Positions 30,001-39,617 of a DNA stretch of 64,000 nt are shown here, piece by piece; the first letter of the stretch is position 1; the number at the start of each line of letters is the position of its first letter. This DNA comes from Diploptera punctata (Eukaryota; Arthropoda; Insecta; Blattodea; Blaberidae), in NCBI GenBank assembly GCA_030220185.1, contig JASPKZ010007285.1, forward strand, positions 747,501-811,500, written 5' to 3'. Below the pieces are notes generated by a model. It ran no database searches, was not told the origin of the DNA, and worked only from the letters and a program-made list of their open reading frames with translations. The position numbers and the translations under genes were made by a program.

Positions 30001-31795
30001 CTTCTCGAATTCGAGTGTGTTCGTCTTCTCGAATTCGAGTGTGTTCGTCTTCTCGAATTCGAGTGTGTTCGTCTTCTTGAATTCGAGTGTGTTCGCCTTC
30101 TCGAATTCGAGTGTGTTCGCTATCTCTAATTCGAGTGTGTTCGTCTTCTCGAATTCGAGTGTGTTCGTCTTCTCGAATTCGAGTGTGTTCGTCTTCTCGA
30201 ATTCGAGTGTGTTCGTCTTCTCGAATTCGAGTGTGTTCGTCTTCTCTATTTTTGTGTGTGCGTCTTCTCGAATTCGAGTGTGTTCGTCTTCCCGAATTCG
30301 AGTTTATTCGTCTTCTCGAATTCGAGTGTGTTTGTCTTCTCGAATTCGAATGTGTTCGTCATCTCGAATTCGAGTGTGTTCGTCTTCTCGAATTCGAGAG
30401 TGTTCGTTTTCTCGAATTCGAATTTGTTCGCCTTCTCGAATTCGAGTGTGTTCGTCTTCTCGAATTCGAGTGTATTCGTCTTCTCGAATTCGAGTGTGTT
30501 CGCCTTCTCGAATTCGAGTGTGTTCGTCTTCTCGAATTCGAGTGTGTTCGTCTTCTCGAATTCGAGTGTGTTCGCCTTCTCGAATTCGAGAGTGTTCGTC
30601 TTCTCGAATTCGAGAGTGTTCGCCTTCTCGAATTCGAGTGTGTTCGCCTTTTCGAATTCTAGTGTGTTCGCCTTCTCGAATTTTGAGTGTGTTCGTCTTC
30701 TCGAATTCTAGAGTGCTCGTCTTCTCGAATTCGAGAGTCTTCGTCTTCTCGAATTCGAGAGTGTTCGTCTTCTCGAATTCGAGTGTGTTCGTCTTCTCAA
30801 ATTCGAGTGTGTTCTTCTTCTCGAATTCGAGTGTGTTCGTATTCTCGAATTCGAGTGTGTTCGTCTTCTCGAATTCGAGTGTGTTCGTCTTCTCGAATTC
30901 GAGTGTGTTCGTCTTCTCGAATTCGAGTGTGTTCGCCTTCTCGAATTCGAGTGTGTTCGCCTTCTCGAATTCGAGTGTGTTCGTCTTCTCGATTTCGAGA
31001 GTGTTCGTCTTCTCGAATTCGAGTGTGTTCGTCTTCTCGAATTCGAGTGTGTTCGTCTTCTCGAATTCGAGTTTGTTCGTCTTCTCGAATTCGAGTGTGT
31101 TCGTCTTCTCGAATTCGAGTGTGTTCGTCTTCTCGAATTCGAGTGTGTTCGTCTTCTCGAATTCGAGTGTGTTCGTCTTCTCGAATTCGAGTGTGTTCGC
31201 CATCTCTAATTCGAGTGTGTTCGTCTTCTCGAATTCGAGTGTGTTCGTCTTCTCGAATTCGAGTTTGTTCGCCTTCTCGAATTCGAGTGTGTTCGTCTTC
31301 TCGAATTCGAGTGTGTTCGTCTTCTCGAATTCGAATGTGTTCGTTTTCTCGAATTCGAGTGTGTTCGTCTTTCTCGAATTCGAGAGTGTTCGTTTTCTCG
31401 AATTCGAGTGTGTTCGTCTTTCTCGAATTCGAGAGTGTTTGTTTTCTCGAATTCGAGTATTTTCGTCCTCTCGAATACGAATATGTCGCCTTCTCGAATT
31501 CGAGTGTGTTCGTCTCTCGATTTCAGAGTGTTGTCGTCTTCTCGAATTCGAGTTTGTTCGTCTTCTCGAATTCGAGTATGTTGTCTTCTCGAATTCGAGT
31601 GTGTTCGTCTTCTCGAATTCGAGTTTGTTCGTCTTCTCGAATTCGAGTTTGGTTCGTCTTCTCGAATTCGAGTGTGTCGTCTTTCTCGAATTCGAGTTTG
31701 TCGTCTTCTCGAATTAGAGTGTGTTCGTCTTCTCGAATTCGAGGTTGTTCGTCTTCTCGAATTCGAGTTTGTTCGTCTCTCGAATTCGAGTGTGT
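27003..31795. repeat. 24-bp minisatellite array, main block
   Basis: About 200 head-to-tail units of 24 bp. Each carries the 12-bp palindrome CTCGAATTCGAG (with an EcoRI-type GAATTC core) and a 12-bp GT/CT-rich linker. Variants include GAATTCGAGAG, GAATTCGAATG and GCCTTC/GTCTTC. The unit has no stop codon in any of its six frames and its length is a multiple of three. Long open frames therefore arise on both strands (up to 806 codons plus, 746 codons minus), with 8-residue periods such as VFVFSNSS, CSSSRIRV, TRIREDEH and EFEKTNTL. Small indels switch one periodic peptide to another, so no frame appears to be conserved. Confidence 0.95.
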
Positions 31796-33215
31796 TCTTT
31801 CTCGAATTCGAGTTTGTTCGTCTCGAATTCGAGTTTGTTTGTCCTCTCGAGTACGGTGTATGTTCTTCTCGAATTCGAGTTTGTTCGTCCTCTGGAATAC
31901 GAGTATGTTCTTCTCGAATTCGAGTTTGTTCGTCCTCTCGAGTTAGAGTATGTTCTTCTCGAATTCGAGTGTGTTCGTCTTCTCGAATTCGAGTTGTGTT
32001 CGTCTTCTCGAATTCGAGTTTGTTCGTCTTCTCGAATTCGAGTTTGTTCGTCTTCTCGAATTCGAGTATGTTCTTCTCGAATTCGAGTTTGTTCGTCCTC
32101 TCGAGTTAGAGTATGTTCTTCTCGAATTCGAGTTTGTTCGTCCTCTGGAATTCGAGTTTGTTCGTCCTCTCGAGTACGAGTATGTTCTTCTCGAATTCGA
32201 GTTTGTTCGTCCTCTCGAGTACGAGTATGTTGTTCTCGAATTCGAGTTTGTTCGTCCTCTCGAGTTAGAGTATGTTCTTCTCGAATTCGAGTTTGTTCGT
32301 CCTCTCGAGTTAGAGTATGTTCTTCTCGAATTCGAGTTTGTTCGTCCTCTGGAATTCGAGTTTGTTCGTCCTCTCGAGTACGAGTATGTTCTTCTCGAAT
32401 TCGAGTTTGTTCGTCTCTCTGGAATACGAGTTTGTCTTCTCGAATTCGAGTTTGTTTCGTCCTCTCGAGTTAGAGTATGTTTCTTCTCGAATTCGAGTTT
32501 GTTCGTCCTCTGGAATTCGAGTTTGTTCGTCCTCTCGAGTACGAGTATGTTCTTCTCGAATTCGAGTTTGTTCGTCCTCTCGAGTACGAGTATGTTGTTC
32601 TCGAATTCGAGGTTTGTTCGTCCTCTCGAGTACGAGTATGTTCTTCTCGAATCCGGGTTTGTTCGTCCTCTCGAGTACGAGTATGTTGTCTCGAATTCGA
32701 GTTTGTTCGTCCTCTCGAGTACGAGTATGTTCTTCTCGAATTCGAGTTTGTTCGTCCTCTCGAGTACGAGTATGTTCTTCTCGAATTCGGTTTTGTTCGT
32801 CTTCTCGAATTCGAGTTTTGTTCTTCCTCTCGAGTACGAGTATGTTCTTCTCGAATTCGAGTTTGTTCGTCCTCTCGAGTTAGAGTATGTTCTTCTCGAA
32901 TTCGAGTTTGTTCGTCCTCTGGAATTCGAGTTTGTTCGTCCTCTCGAGTACGAGTATGTTCTTCTCGAATTCGGTTTTGTTCGTCTTCTCGAATTCGAGT
33001 TTGTTCCTCCTCTCGAATTTGAGTTTGTTCGTCCTCTGGAATACGAGTATGTTCTTCTCGAATTCGAATTTGTTCGTCTTCTCGATTTTGAGTTTGTTCG
33101 TCGTCTAGAATTCGAGTTTCTTCGTCCTCTGGAATACGAGTATGTTCTTCTCCAACTGGAGTTTGTTCATCTTCTCGAATTCGAGTTTTTTCTTCTTCTC
33201 GAAATCGAGATTTTG
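31796..33215. repeat. Minisatellite, right block with 45-bp dimeric unit
   Basis: The period changes from 24 bp to alternating 21-bp and 24-bp half-units. One half keeps CTCGAATTCGAG; the other carries CTCGAGTACGAG, CTCGAGTTAGAG or CTGGAATACGAG. Local single-base indels are common. It degrades toward 33215 and ends before a LINE-T tail. Confidence 0.9.
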
Positions 33216-33254
33216 TGGAACTAAAGTCTCTGCTGTGGGCTCACCAGTGAAACA

Positions 33255-33392
33255 AAATCTATGATTTGAGGGAAGTACAGGGGATGATTGGAAAACAATA
33301 ACTTAGGGTAGGGATGTATAGAGAGCAGAATCCGCGCGGCTATATACCTATGGGTTCGATATGCCAGTGAATCGGTTTGTTAGTTAGTTATT
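33255..33392 (+). mobile_element. LINE-T 3' end
   Basis: CTATGATTTGAGGGAAGTAC to GGGTTCGATATGCCAGTGAA with a (GTTA)n tail. Only the last 130 bp present. Confidence 0.85.
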
Positions 33393-33394
33393 TG

Positions 33395-33555
33395 ACATTT
33401 TCATTATTGTTCAGTTTGATCAGATTATTAATTGTTTAGGTTGTACTATTATTGTAACTTTTTTGTATTTAAATGTAACATATGTTTGTCCAGGTGTGTG
33501 GAACAGAAGGCCACGTGGCCCTAACTCCATCAGGCTAAATAAATATATTCTATTA
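33395..33555 (+). mobile_element. LINE-C 3' end
   Basis: ACATATGTTTGTCCAGGTGT, GGCCACGTGGCCCTAACTCC and ATCAGGCTAAATAAATAT match the LINE-C end at 61318-61390. Confidence 0.8.
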
Positions 33556-34150
33556 TAGTACCAATTCACCTCTTGTTTCCCGAAGCACTACAATGACGTC
33601 ATGGACCCTTCAGTTCAGAGGGCGCGAGCTATACTAAGATTTAATTTTTTTACGATAACTGAAAAAGGGAAGTTGTATCAAGTTCAGATATGTTTTTACC
33701 AAGCATCTAATATGACGGGGTTTAGGTCTGCTCCTCTACCTTGCGTTTGAACGGTGAATTCCCCTTGTATCCTGGCTTGAAGTACTTTGCTGGCCTCATA
33801 TAATTTCCCCCGCTCTTGAAAGCTAATTGTAACCATTGGAGGGAAGCCCTTACGGCGATTTACCAAGCGAATGTAACCACGGATACTTGGATCGTAAAGG
33901 GACCACTTAAAAGTGTTGCGGTCGGTATTAAGGGGGGAAGATGGTTTGAAAAACATGCTCAACTCCTTTCTTTCTACACGCGAATCTGTATCAAAAGTTA
34001 TAACGATTTTTTTTTCCAAGAAGAAAGGTTTCAAATAGAAATCACCTTACAAAATTAACAGTGTGAGAAGTCCCTTATCTACTTTCAGCGAATCCTGAAG
34101 GAACGAAGCTATTGAGATTATTCTAATGAAATTATTTCCGAAAAAAGTAT
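33556..34150. other. Interval with one unrecognised ORF
   Basis: Not matched to any repeat family in the window. More balanced in base composition than its neighbours. See the minus-strand ORF at 33696-34034. Confidence 0.45.
33696..34034 (-). CDS. Unrecognised 112-codon ORF
   Basis: Starts ATG at 34034 and ends at a stop at 33696. The peptide is mixed in composition and not repetitive: FLEKKIVITFDTDS, SLYDPSIRGYIRLVNRRKG, VTISFQERGKLYEASKVL, QGEFTVQTQGRGADLNP. It lacks the RT, H-R-M and RGRP features of the LINEs here. It could be an exon, a piece of an unknown transposon or chance. No splice context could be judged. Confidence 0.3.
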   Translation of the reverse strand: MKPFFLEKKIVITFDTDSRVERKELSMFFKPSSPLNTDRNTFKWSLYDPSIRGYIRLVNRRKGFPPMVTISFQERGKLYEASKVLQARIQGEFTVQTQGRGADLNPVILDAW

Positions 34151-34162
34151 AAATATTCAACG

Positions 34163-34226
<64 letters not shown>

Positions 34227-34242
34227 ATAATAATAATAATAA
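34163..34242. repeat. (AAT)n microsatellite
   Basis: ATA/AAT repeats with few interruptions. Confidence 0.9.
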
Positions 34243-34244
34243 TG

Positions 34245-34515
34245 AATAGAAAAGAATATTGTACAAGAGATTGAAGGAATCCAACTAAGATGTTTTGGAC
34301 TATAATGAGAAGAAGTGACACAGAAACAAACGAAGTATTGAAATGGATACCTCCTGGAAAAGGGAAACTTGGTAGACCAAAGCCAACGTGGATAAAGGGA
34401 ATTGAAGACAACATGAAGAAGATAAATATGACAGAAGCAGACACGCAAAACCGGGAAATGTGGAAGAATAAAATTGCACATTTTGGTTGAGGATACCTGT
34501 GTAAATAACAGAAAC
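34245..34515 (+). pseudogene. LINE-G 3' fragment
   Basis: Frame 34290-34490 ends the LINE-G pattern: RSDTETNEVLKWIPPGK, KLGRPKPTWIKGIEDNM and NREMWKNKIAHFG. It lies between two AAT tracts. No catalytic region. Confidence 0.8.
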
Positions 34516-34529
34516 AATCCTTACACAAA

Positions 34530-34540
34530 TAAATAATAAT

Positions 34541-34594
<54 letters not shown>

Positions 34595-34596
34595 GT
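34530..34596. repeat. (AAT)n microsatellite
   Basis: About 20 AAT units. Confidence 0.92.
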
Positions 34597-35010
34597 TTTA
34601 TTTTAGCTGACAGATTTAAGGCCACAAGGCCTTCCCTTCCACTCAACAAGCGAATAGTAAAATTGCACAAATATTACATATTTATAAAAAATTAAAATAC
34701 TATTAGAATGTAGACTGAACAAAAGACAATGCTGATGACGTAATACTAATAAAAACATGGAATATAATAAAATTAAAATGATATAAAATAAAATAAAGTA
34801 AATAAAGCTTCCTAGATTATTATTAATGGAATGCTCTATATAGTTGTTATGCAGTTAATGTTTTCATTGTGTCGAACTTAAGATATCAGTTAATTTGGAT
34901 TTAAATAATGATAGCGATTGACAGTCCCTGACATGACTGGGAAGTGAGTTCCATGCTCTAGCCATAGATATTGTGTAAGATTCAGAGTATAGACATGCCC
35001 TGTGCTGTGG
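34597..35010 (-). mobile_element. LINE-C-related 3' part, antisense
   Basis: TTTTATTTTAGCTGACAGAT with AAGGCCACAAGGCCTTCCCT is the antisense 3' end. The reverse complement of 34885-34975 encodes MARAWNSLPSHVRDCQSLS, which parallels KTWNSLPPYVRDCQT at the end of the LINE-C protein at 60880-60930. It is a diverged subfamily with an (ATT)n tail. Confidence 0.75.
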
Positions 35011-35215
35011 TATCAAAAGTGAAGAAGAGTCTTGTGATCTTGTTCCTAAATTGTGATGAGCCGATCAATTTCGAAAACGCGTTGATAAATACGATGCCTT
35101 GCGGTGAAGAGGGATCTTCAAAGGCTATGGGGGGAAAACCAAGACAGAAATTTTCCTGGTCCTCCAGGTTGGGGGTTTATGCTGTGGGCCAGCTCCCCAC
35201 ACATTAAAAAAAAAA
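35011..35215. other. Unassigned interval
   Basis: Includes GGTTTATGCTGTGGGCCAGC and an A-run just before a LINE-G copy. It may be an internal piece of a LINE, but this was not resolved. Confidence 0.35.
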
Positions 35216-35725
35216 CAAAATGCTAAAAGACCAAATCCATCAAAGCCGGACAGAAAAAAGTCCAAAAAAATATATTGGTAAAACATTGGTGGAATCTGTT
35301 GCAATGTATGGAAGTGAGGTATGTGCAATCAATAAGTACTACAAGAATAGACTAATAGCTCTAGAAATGGATTATTTACGGAGAAATGCCAGAAAGTCTA
35401 GATTAGAACATGTCACAAATAAGGAAATTAGAAACATAATGGAAGCAGAAGAAAGCATAATTGAAAGAATTGAGGAGAAGGAATTAAAGTGGTTAGGACA
35501 TGTCTTAAGAATGGAAGATGAGCGATGGCCGAAGCAACTATATGAATGGCATCCGAACAGGAAGAAGAAAAGAGGGAGACCAAGGTTAACATGGAAGGAA
35601 AACATGAAGACAGTAATGCAAGCTAGAGGGCTAAGCATCGAAGATGCCCAAGACCGTAGGCTTTGGAGGTTTGGCACGGGAAGACGGCAGCAGCTGTAAA
35701 AACCCGAAGATAGATAGATAGAAAT
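35216..35725 (+). pseudogene. LINE-G (RRQQL subfamily)
   Basis: A 159-codon open frame (35220-35699): VAMYGSEVCAINKYYKNR, LEMDYLRRNARKSRLEHV, EKELKWLGHVLRMEDERWP, KKRGRPRLTWKENMKTVMQ and RLWRFGTGRRQQL, then a GATAGATAGATAG tail. It is the plus-strand counterpart of 8640-9230. It has no catalytic box, so it is a 5'-truncated remnant despite the open frame. Confidence 0.87.
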
Positions 35726-35787
35726 ATGTGTGCAGAATTTGGAAGAGTAAAATGACCAAGATTAATATATATTTTTTTTCTTTTCTA

Positions 35788-36028
35788 CAGTATTCTGCCC
35801 TATGGCAGGTCCTTCACTGCAATCATAGCATTTTCACGGTAGGCTTTGCTGTTTTACTAGGGAATTATAGGTGTGGTAGCTTCCCACACCGTGGAATGAC
35901 CATGATAGCTATAGGATGTTCAGTGACCTTTTGAGCTTCAAAGCTAGGAAGCTTGTCCTTACCGGGAATCGAACCCGAGCCCGCTGCATGACAAGGCAGC
36001 ACGCTACCTTGAGACCACAGGAGTTGTC
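35788..36028 (-). mobile_element. SINE-1, antisense, internally deleted
   Basis: Tail CTGCCCTATGGCAGGTCCTT at 35799, and head with CGGGAATCGAACCCGAGCCC at 35960-35980. The ATC spacer and part of the body are shortened relative to 14451-14789. Confidence 0.83.
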
Positions 36029-36304
36029 AATATATATACATAGTAGATTACATAAGATGTAAACTTGTAATGCTTTTTTGGAGAAGAAAAGAAAGAAGAA
36101 ATGGAAGAAAGGAAAGACTCCCTATCCCTCGGATGCCCTAATAGCGTCGGGGACGAAAAAAAAAGAGTTAACCAAGAGAGGTTAGATAGTAAAGTTAAAA
36201 GAGTCTGGTATAAGCAAGTGGAATAAATACCATAAAGTGGAAGCAATGTGTTGCTCAGGTTGGGCACCTTGAGGTCGCCATCCACATATCCCCTAACGGT
36301 TAAA

Positions 36305-36353
36305 CAAATGTCAAACGCTTCACGATTTTGCGTGTCATTCTTACGCAGGGGCC

Positions 36354-36386
<33 letters not shown>

Positions 36387-36410
36387 CATATGTACCGCTG
36401 AAGCGAGTAT
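36305..36410 (-). ncRNA. U6: U6 spliceosomal snRNA copy, probable pseudogene
   Basis: The minus strand reads from 36410: ACTCGCTTCAGCGGTACATA, then TGCTAAAATTGGAACGATAC, AGAGAAGATTAGCATGGCCC and CTGCGTAAGAATGACACGCA, ending GTGAAGCGTTTGACATTTG. The ACAGAG box and the AGATTAGCATGGCCCCTGCG core are intact, which is the sequence that pairs with the 5' splice site and U4. Differences from the canonical U6 include GCAGNAC to GCGGTAC, ATAC to ATGC, GCGCAAGG to GCGTAAGA and loss of the 3' T-run. Upstream, a SINE-1 starts 27 bp away, where a proximal sequence element would be needed. A working U6 promoter is therefore unlikely. Confidence 0.88.
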
Positions 36411-36437
36411 TTTCAACGTTTATATTTTTTCTTTATT

Positions 36438-36605
36438 AATCCACCGCTATTGTCTTTAGGTAGCGTGCTGCCTTGTCATGCAGCGGACCCGGGTTCGATC
36501 CCCGGTACGGACAGGTTTCCTGGGTTAGATTTTTTTGGGATTTTCCTTACCTGCAAGAGATATGTCAGGAAGCTTTAAGGGCCAAACGGTCCTTGAACAC
36601 TATCT
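36438..36605 (+). mobile_element. SINE-1, 3'-incomplete
   Basis: Head with GGGTTCGATCCCCGGTACGG near 36490 and the GTCAGGAAGCTTTAAG-type body. No tail. Lies just upstream of the U6 copy. Confidence 0.83.
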
Positions 36606-36644
36606 AGTCTTCGTTTTCTTAACTCCTCCCCGGACTCATCATTA

Positions 36645-36765
36645 CTAACATCTTCACCTCTCATATCATAGGCGCCCCAACCTCACAAATACGCCATGCC
36701 AGGAGAGAATACTATAAATGTCGTATTGACAACCTCGTGACATTGGTTAAATAAAAAATCTTAAT
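36645..36765 (+). repeat. Short dispersed repeat F
   Basis: CTCATATCATAGGCGCCCCA and ACGCCATGCCAGGAGAGAAT match 1345-1478 and the antisense 54590-54695. Confidence 0.6.
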
Positions 36766-36846
36766 CTGGACTTTAGCAATGATCTTCTCCAGTAATTCAT
36801 CTCTGTTCCTAATAACTTGTTAGCTTATTATTATGATTATGATTAT

Positions 36847-36861
36847 TATTATTATTATTAT

Positions 36862-36894
<33 letters not shown>

Positions 36895-36916
36895 TATTAT
36901 TATTATTATTATTATG
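36847..36916. repeat. (ATT)n / (AAT)n palindromic microsatellite
   Basis: ATT repeats, then AAT, then ATT, which would fold on themselves. Confidence 0.88.
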
Positions 36917-36969
36917 TAAATTCTGTTTGGTGGAGAAATAATATTACAAAAAATAGAAAATTACAAATT

Positions 36970-37410
36970 TATTAAACCATAATTTAGTGCATTTTAACAT
37001 ATGGTGCTGAAGTCTGGCAAATTCCTGTCAGGGAAACGAAAAGAATTTTAAGTACAGACATAGATGTTTCAAGAAGATCAGCTGGAAAATCTAGAATGGA
37101 ACGAAATAAATAAATAAGGGAAATTATGGGTGTACAAGAGAAGCCGGACATCATTGACATTATTGAAAAGAAAAGATTACAGTGGTATGGCCTTGTCAAA
37201 AGAATGCCAGAGCAAAGATTGCCTAAAATTGTTATGGAATGGATCCCAATGGAAATGAGGAAGAGAGGAAGACCGAAGAAAACTTGGATAGAAAGGGTAC
37301 AAGCAGCTATGAATATCAGAGGATCGGAGGAAGATCAATGGGTGGACAGAGAGGAATGGCGTTTGGTTTCCGGAAGACGGCGGCAGCTGCCATGATACCG
37401 GATGATGATG
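36970..37410 (+). pseudogene. LINE-G (RRRQLP subfamily) C-terminus
   Basis: ILTYGAEVWQIPVRETKR-like text near 36990-37050. Frame 37126-37395 then reads PDIIDIIEKKRLQWYGLVKR, MPEQRLPKIVMEWIPMEMRK, RGRPKKTWIERVQAAM and VSGRRRQLP. Tail CATGATACCGGATGATG. Stops near 37110 separate the parts. Here the W-Y-G-L-V-K-R-M region is intact, unlike in 11735-12110. Confidence 0.86.
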
Positions 37411-37499
37411 ATTTTTTTTTGTATTGCGGATGAGCCCATGTAGGACTACGAAAAGTACTTAGAGGAGTTTCCTTTGAGCCCAAATTTCTTTCATTCATT

Positions 37500-38068
37500 T
37501 GCTATGAGCTTGTTTTCTATCATCTGTCCAAGTTGTTCCAGTTTTTTTATTCGGTTTGACCTCTTCGTCAACTTGTCACTTATTCACCTTAATTCTAAAT
37601 ATATCTCTGTTTAGGATATCCTCTTAAGTAATTTCTGCCAATTTTAAGTCATTTTTGACTTCATCAATCCACTTCATAGTATCCAGTGGAGCTTTACTTT
37701 TGTTTTCATAGAATTCCATTATCTCTTTTGTAACCCTATTTGAATTCATTCGTTTAATATGGCCATAAAATTTTAACCTTCGTTTTCTAATATCACTATG
37801 AACGTCTGTATATATTTTTTATTTCCTTTTTACTTACTTACTTTTACTTTTGAGGGCCTCTCCAGTTTTCAGCGGTTACCCTCCTTTTTACTTCTGAGTC
37901 TAAATACTTCACCTATGACTTGTGGACCTGAATTTTTTTTTTAATTTTGCATTCTTTTTTCACTATATCTTCGATATATTTTTTTCTGTTCAAAATTAAT
38001 GTTTCTGCTCCATAGAAGCAATCTGGTTTAATTATAGTGTTATAGTGTCGTAATTTTGCATGACGATG
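37500..38068 (-). pseudogene. LINE-G-like fragment, antisense
   Basis: The reverse complement gives YNTIIKPDCFYGAETLILNR-like text (38045-37975) and then, lower down, FYGHIKRMNSNRVTKEIMEF-like text (37780-37715). These are the YG-ET and G-H-x-x-R-M features. It is interrupted at 37828-37893 by a short SINE-3-tail-like piece (GAGGGCCTCTCCAGTTTTCA). Confidence 0.65.
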
Positions 38069-38074
38069 ATGATG

Positions 38075-38150
38075 ATTATTATTATTATTATTAATATTAT
38101 TATTATATTATTATTATTATTATTAATAATAATAATAATAATAATATAGT
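38075..38150. repeat. (ATT)n / (AAT)n microsatellite
   Basis: ATT repeats followed by AAT repeats. Confidence 0.9.
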
Positions 38151-38574
38151 TATTTCACAAAATTTGCACTATGTTACTAATGGAAGGAAATGAAATAAAA
38201 CTATTTGAATACTATTGGTAGATGAAATAAAGTTGAAGCCTAAAATAATTAAAATTCTTAAATTAAAATATATGGTAATATAATGAATCCATAATGAACT
38301 ATGATTAAAAATACACTAATGTAGAAGAGCCATATGTCCGGCGCATTATGTAAAATGATTAAAAAAACAATGATTACTGTAAAATGTACACATTCATTAA
38401 AATTATCCATAATTATTCAAAGTTGAGTAATTAAACATGTGCGATAATTAAAAACGCTTTATTAAAATTTTAAATATGTTGTTAGGTTAGAGAATATACA
38501 ATATCAGTTTATAAAACCAACTAAACACATTGAAAACTCGTTAATAAAACAGTGATAATTTACCTCACTCAAAT
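38151..38574. other. Unassigned AT-rich interval
   Basis: Nothing recognised. Confidence 0.4.
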
Positions 38575-38760
38575 CAAATTAATCTCCAACCTCAATCTTG
38601 GTCTATCCACTGGCAGCTTTCCGTCTTGTTTTACTACAAGTTATGGTGCCCCTCTTTCATTCCCCATTCAAGCCATATGTCCTGCCCATGCCCATGGCAG
38701 TCTAGGAGAGCTTAACTGTTCTTATTATATCTGACTTCATTCAATTGTCTCTTTAGTCCA
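38575..38760 (-). mobile_element. LINE-T fragment, antisense
   Basis: CTCAATCTTGGTCTATCCAC through CTTTCATTCCCCATTCAAGC covers the antisense GRPRMRW and GHVARMGNE segments. Both ends missing. Confidence 0.78.
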
Positions 38761-39173
38761 AATAACACTGAGCAACAAACATTTCTTTTTGTCTCAGAAA
38801 GAAAAATGTATGATTCTGATAGTATTTTTTTCTCCTGAATTCAAATATGACATCGGGTTTTCTCCATAACGCAAGGTTTCCGAGAGACAGGAATTTATAA
38901 TTTCAAACACTAATATTTTTTACATTCGTAACTACGCAATATTCGAACATTTGGTAAGAAATGACGATTTTCTTCTATATTTCGCCAGTGGAGCACCCCT
39001 CTTGATGGTCCAACAATAATCGGCCAGCATATTAGGATTTTTAGTTACCTTATTTGCCCATAGATGCCACGAATGGTATCTTACAATATTACAATGATAG
39101 TTGTGTAAATCACGAAAGAAAATAAATTAAAGCGAAAATAAAGGGCAATAGCTGCAGGTACATAGAATACATG

Positions 39174-39228
<55 letters not shown>

Positions 39229-39424
39229 TATGTCAAACATTTTCCTTTTTTTTTCAAATATAAACGCTGTAGAAGCTAATAGAATAATTTTTCAGAGGCA
39301 TTTGTTACGCTAAATACCTTAAATTACATTAAATGTATCATGCGATAATATCAAATAAAGATAATTAATGAATGCAATTAAATATACAGAACAGTTTTTT
39401 ACTCAAAATAACTGACTTGGATTG
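38761..39424. other. Unassigned interval with (AAT)n at 39176-39226
   Basis: An AAT tract is present; otherwise no feature. Confidence 0.5.
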
Positions 39425-39612
39425 AGGTCCATTTGAAAAGTAGCGATTAATTTTACCTCTGAGACATTTTACTCCAGTAGAATCCATATCTGCTTTTATT
39501 GGCGGTTATACTTTTAAAATGAAAAATCGAGCAAAGTACTTTACATGGCTTATCGGCTTAGTGCTATCCCACATGGGTAATTCTTCTGGCAACAAAGAAC
39601 TGCCAGCATAGC
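39425..39612 (-). repeat. Repeat G fragment, antisense
   Basis: The reverse complement matches the distal part of repeat G (GATATGGATTCTACTGGAGT for GGACATGGGTTCAACTGGGG at 17220). It faces away from the LINE-T that starts next to it. Confidence 0.55.
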
Positions 39613-39617
39613 TGTTG

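Noticed and set aside
27003..33215. CRISPR array
   Set aside because: No unique spacers: the unit is continuous 24-bp tandem DNA in a eukaryotic context.
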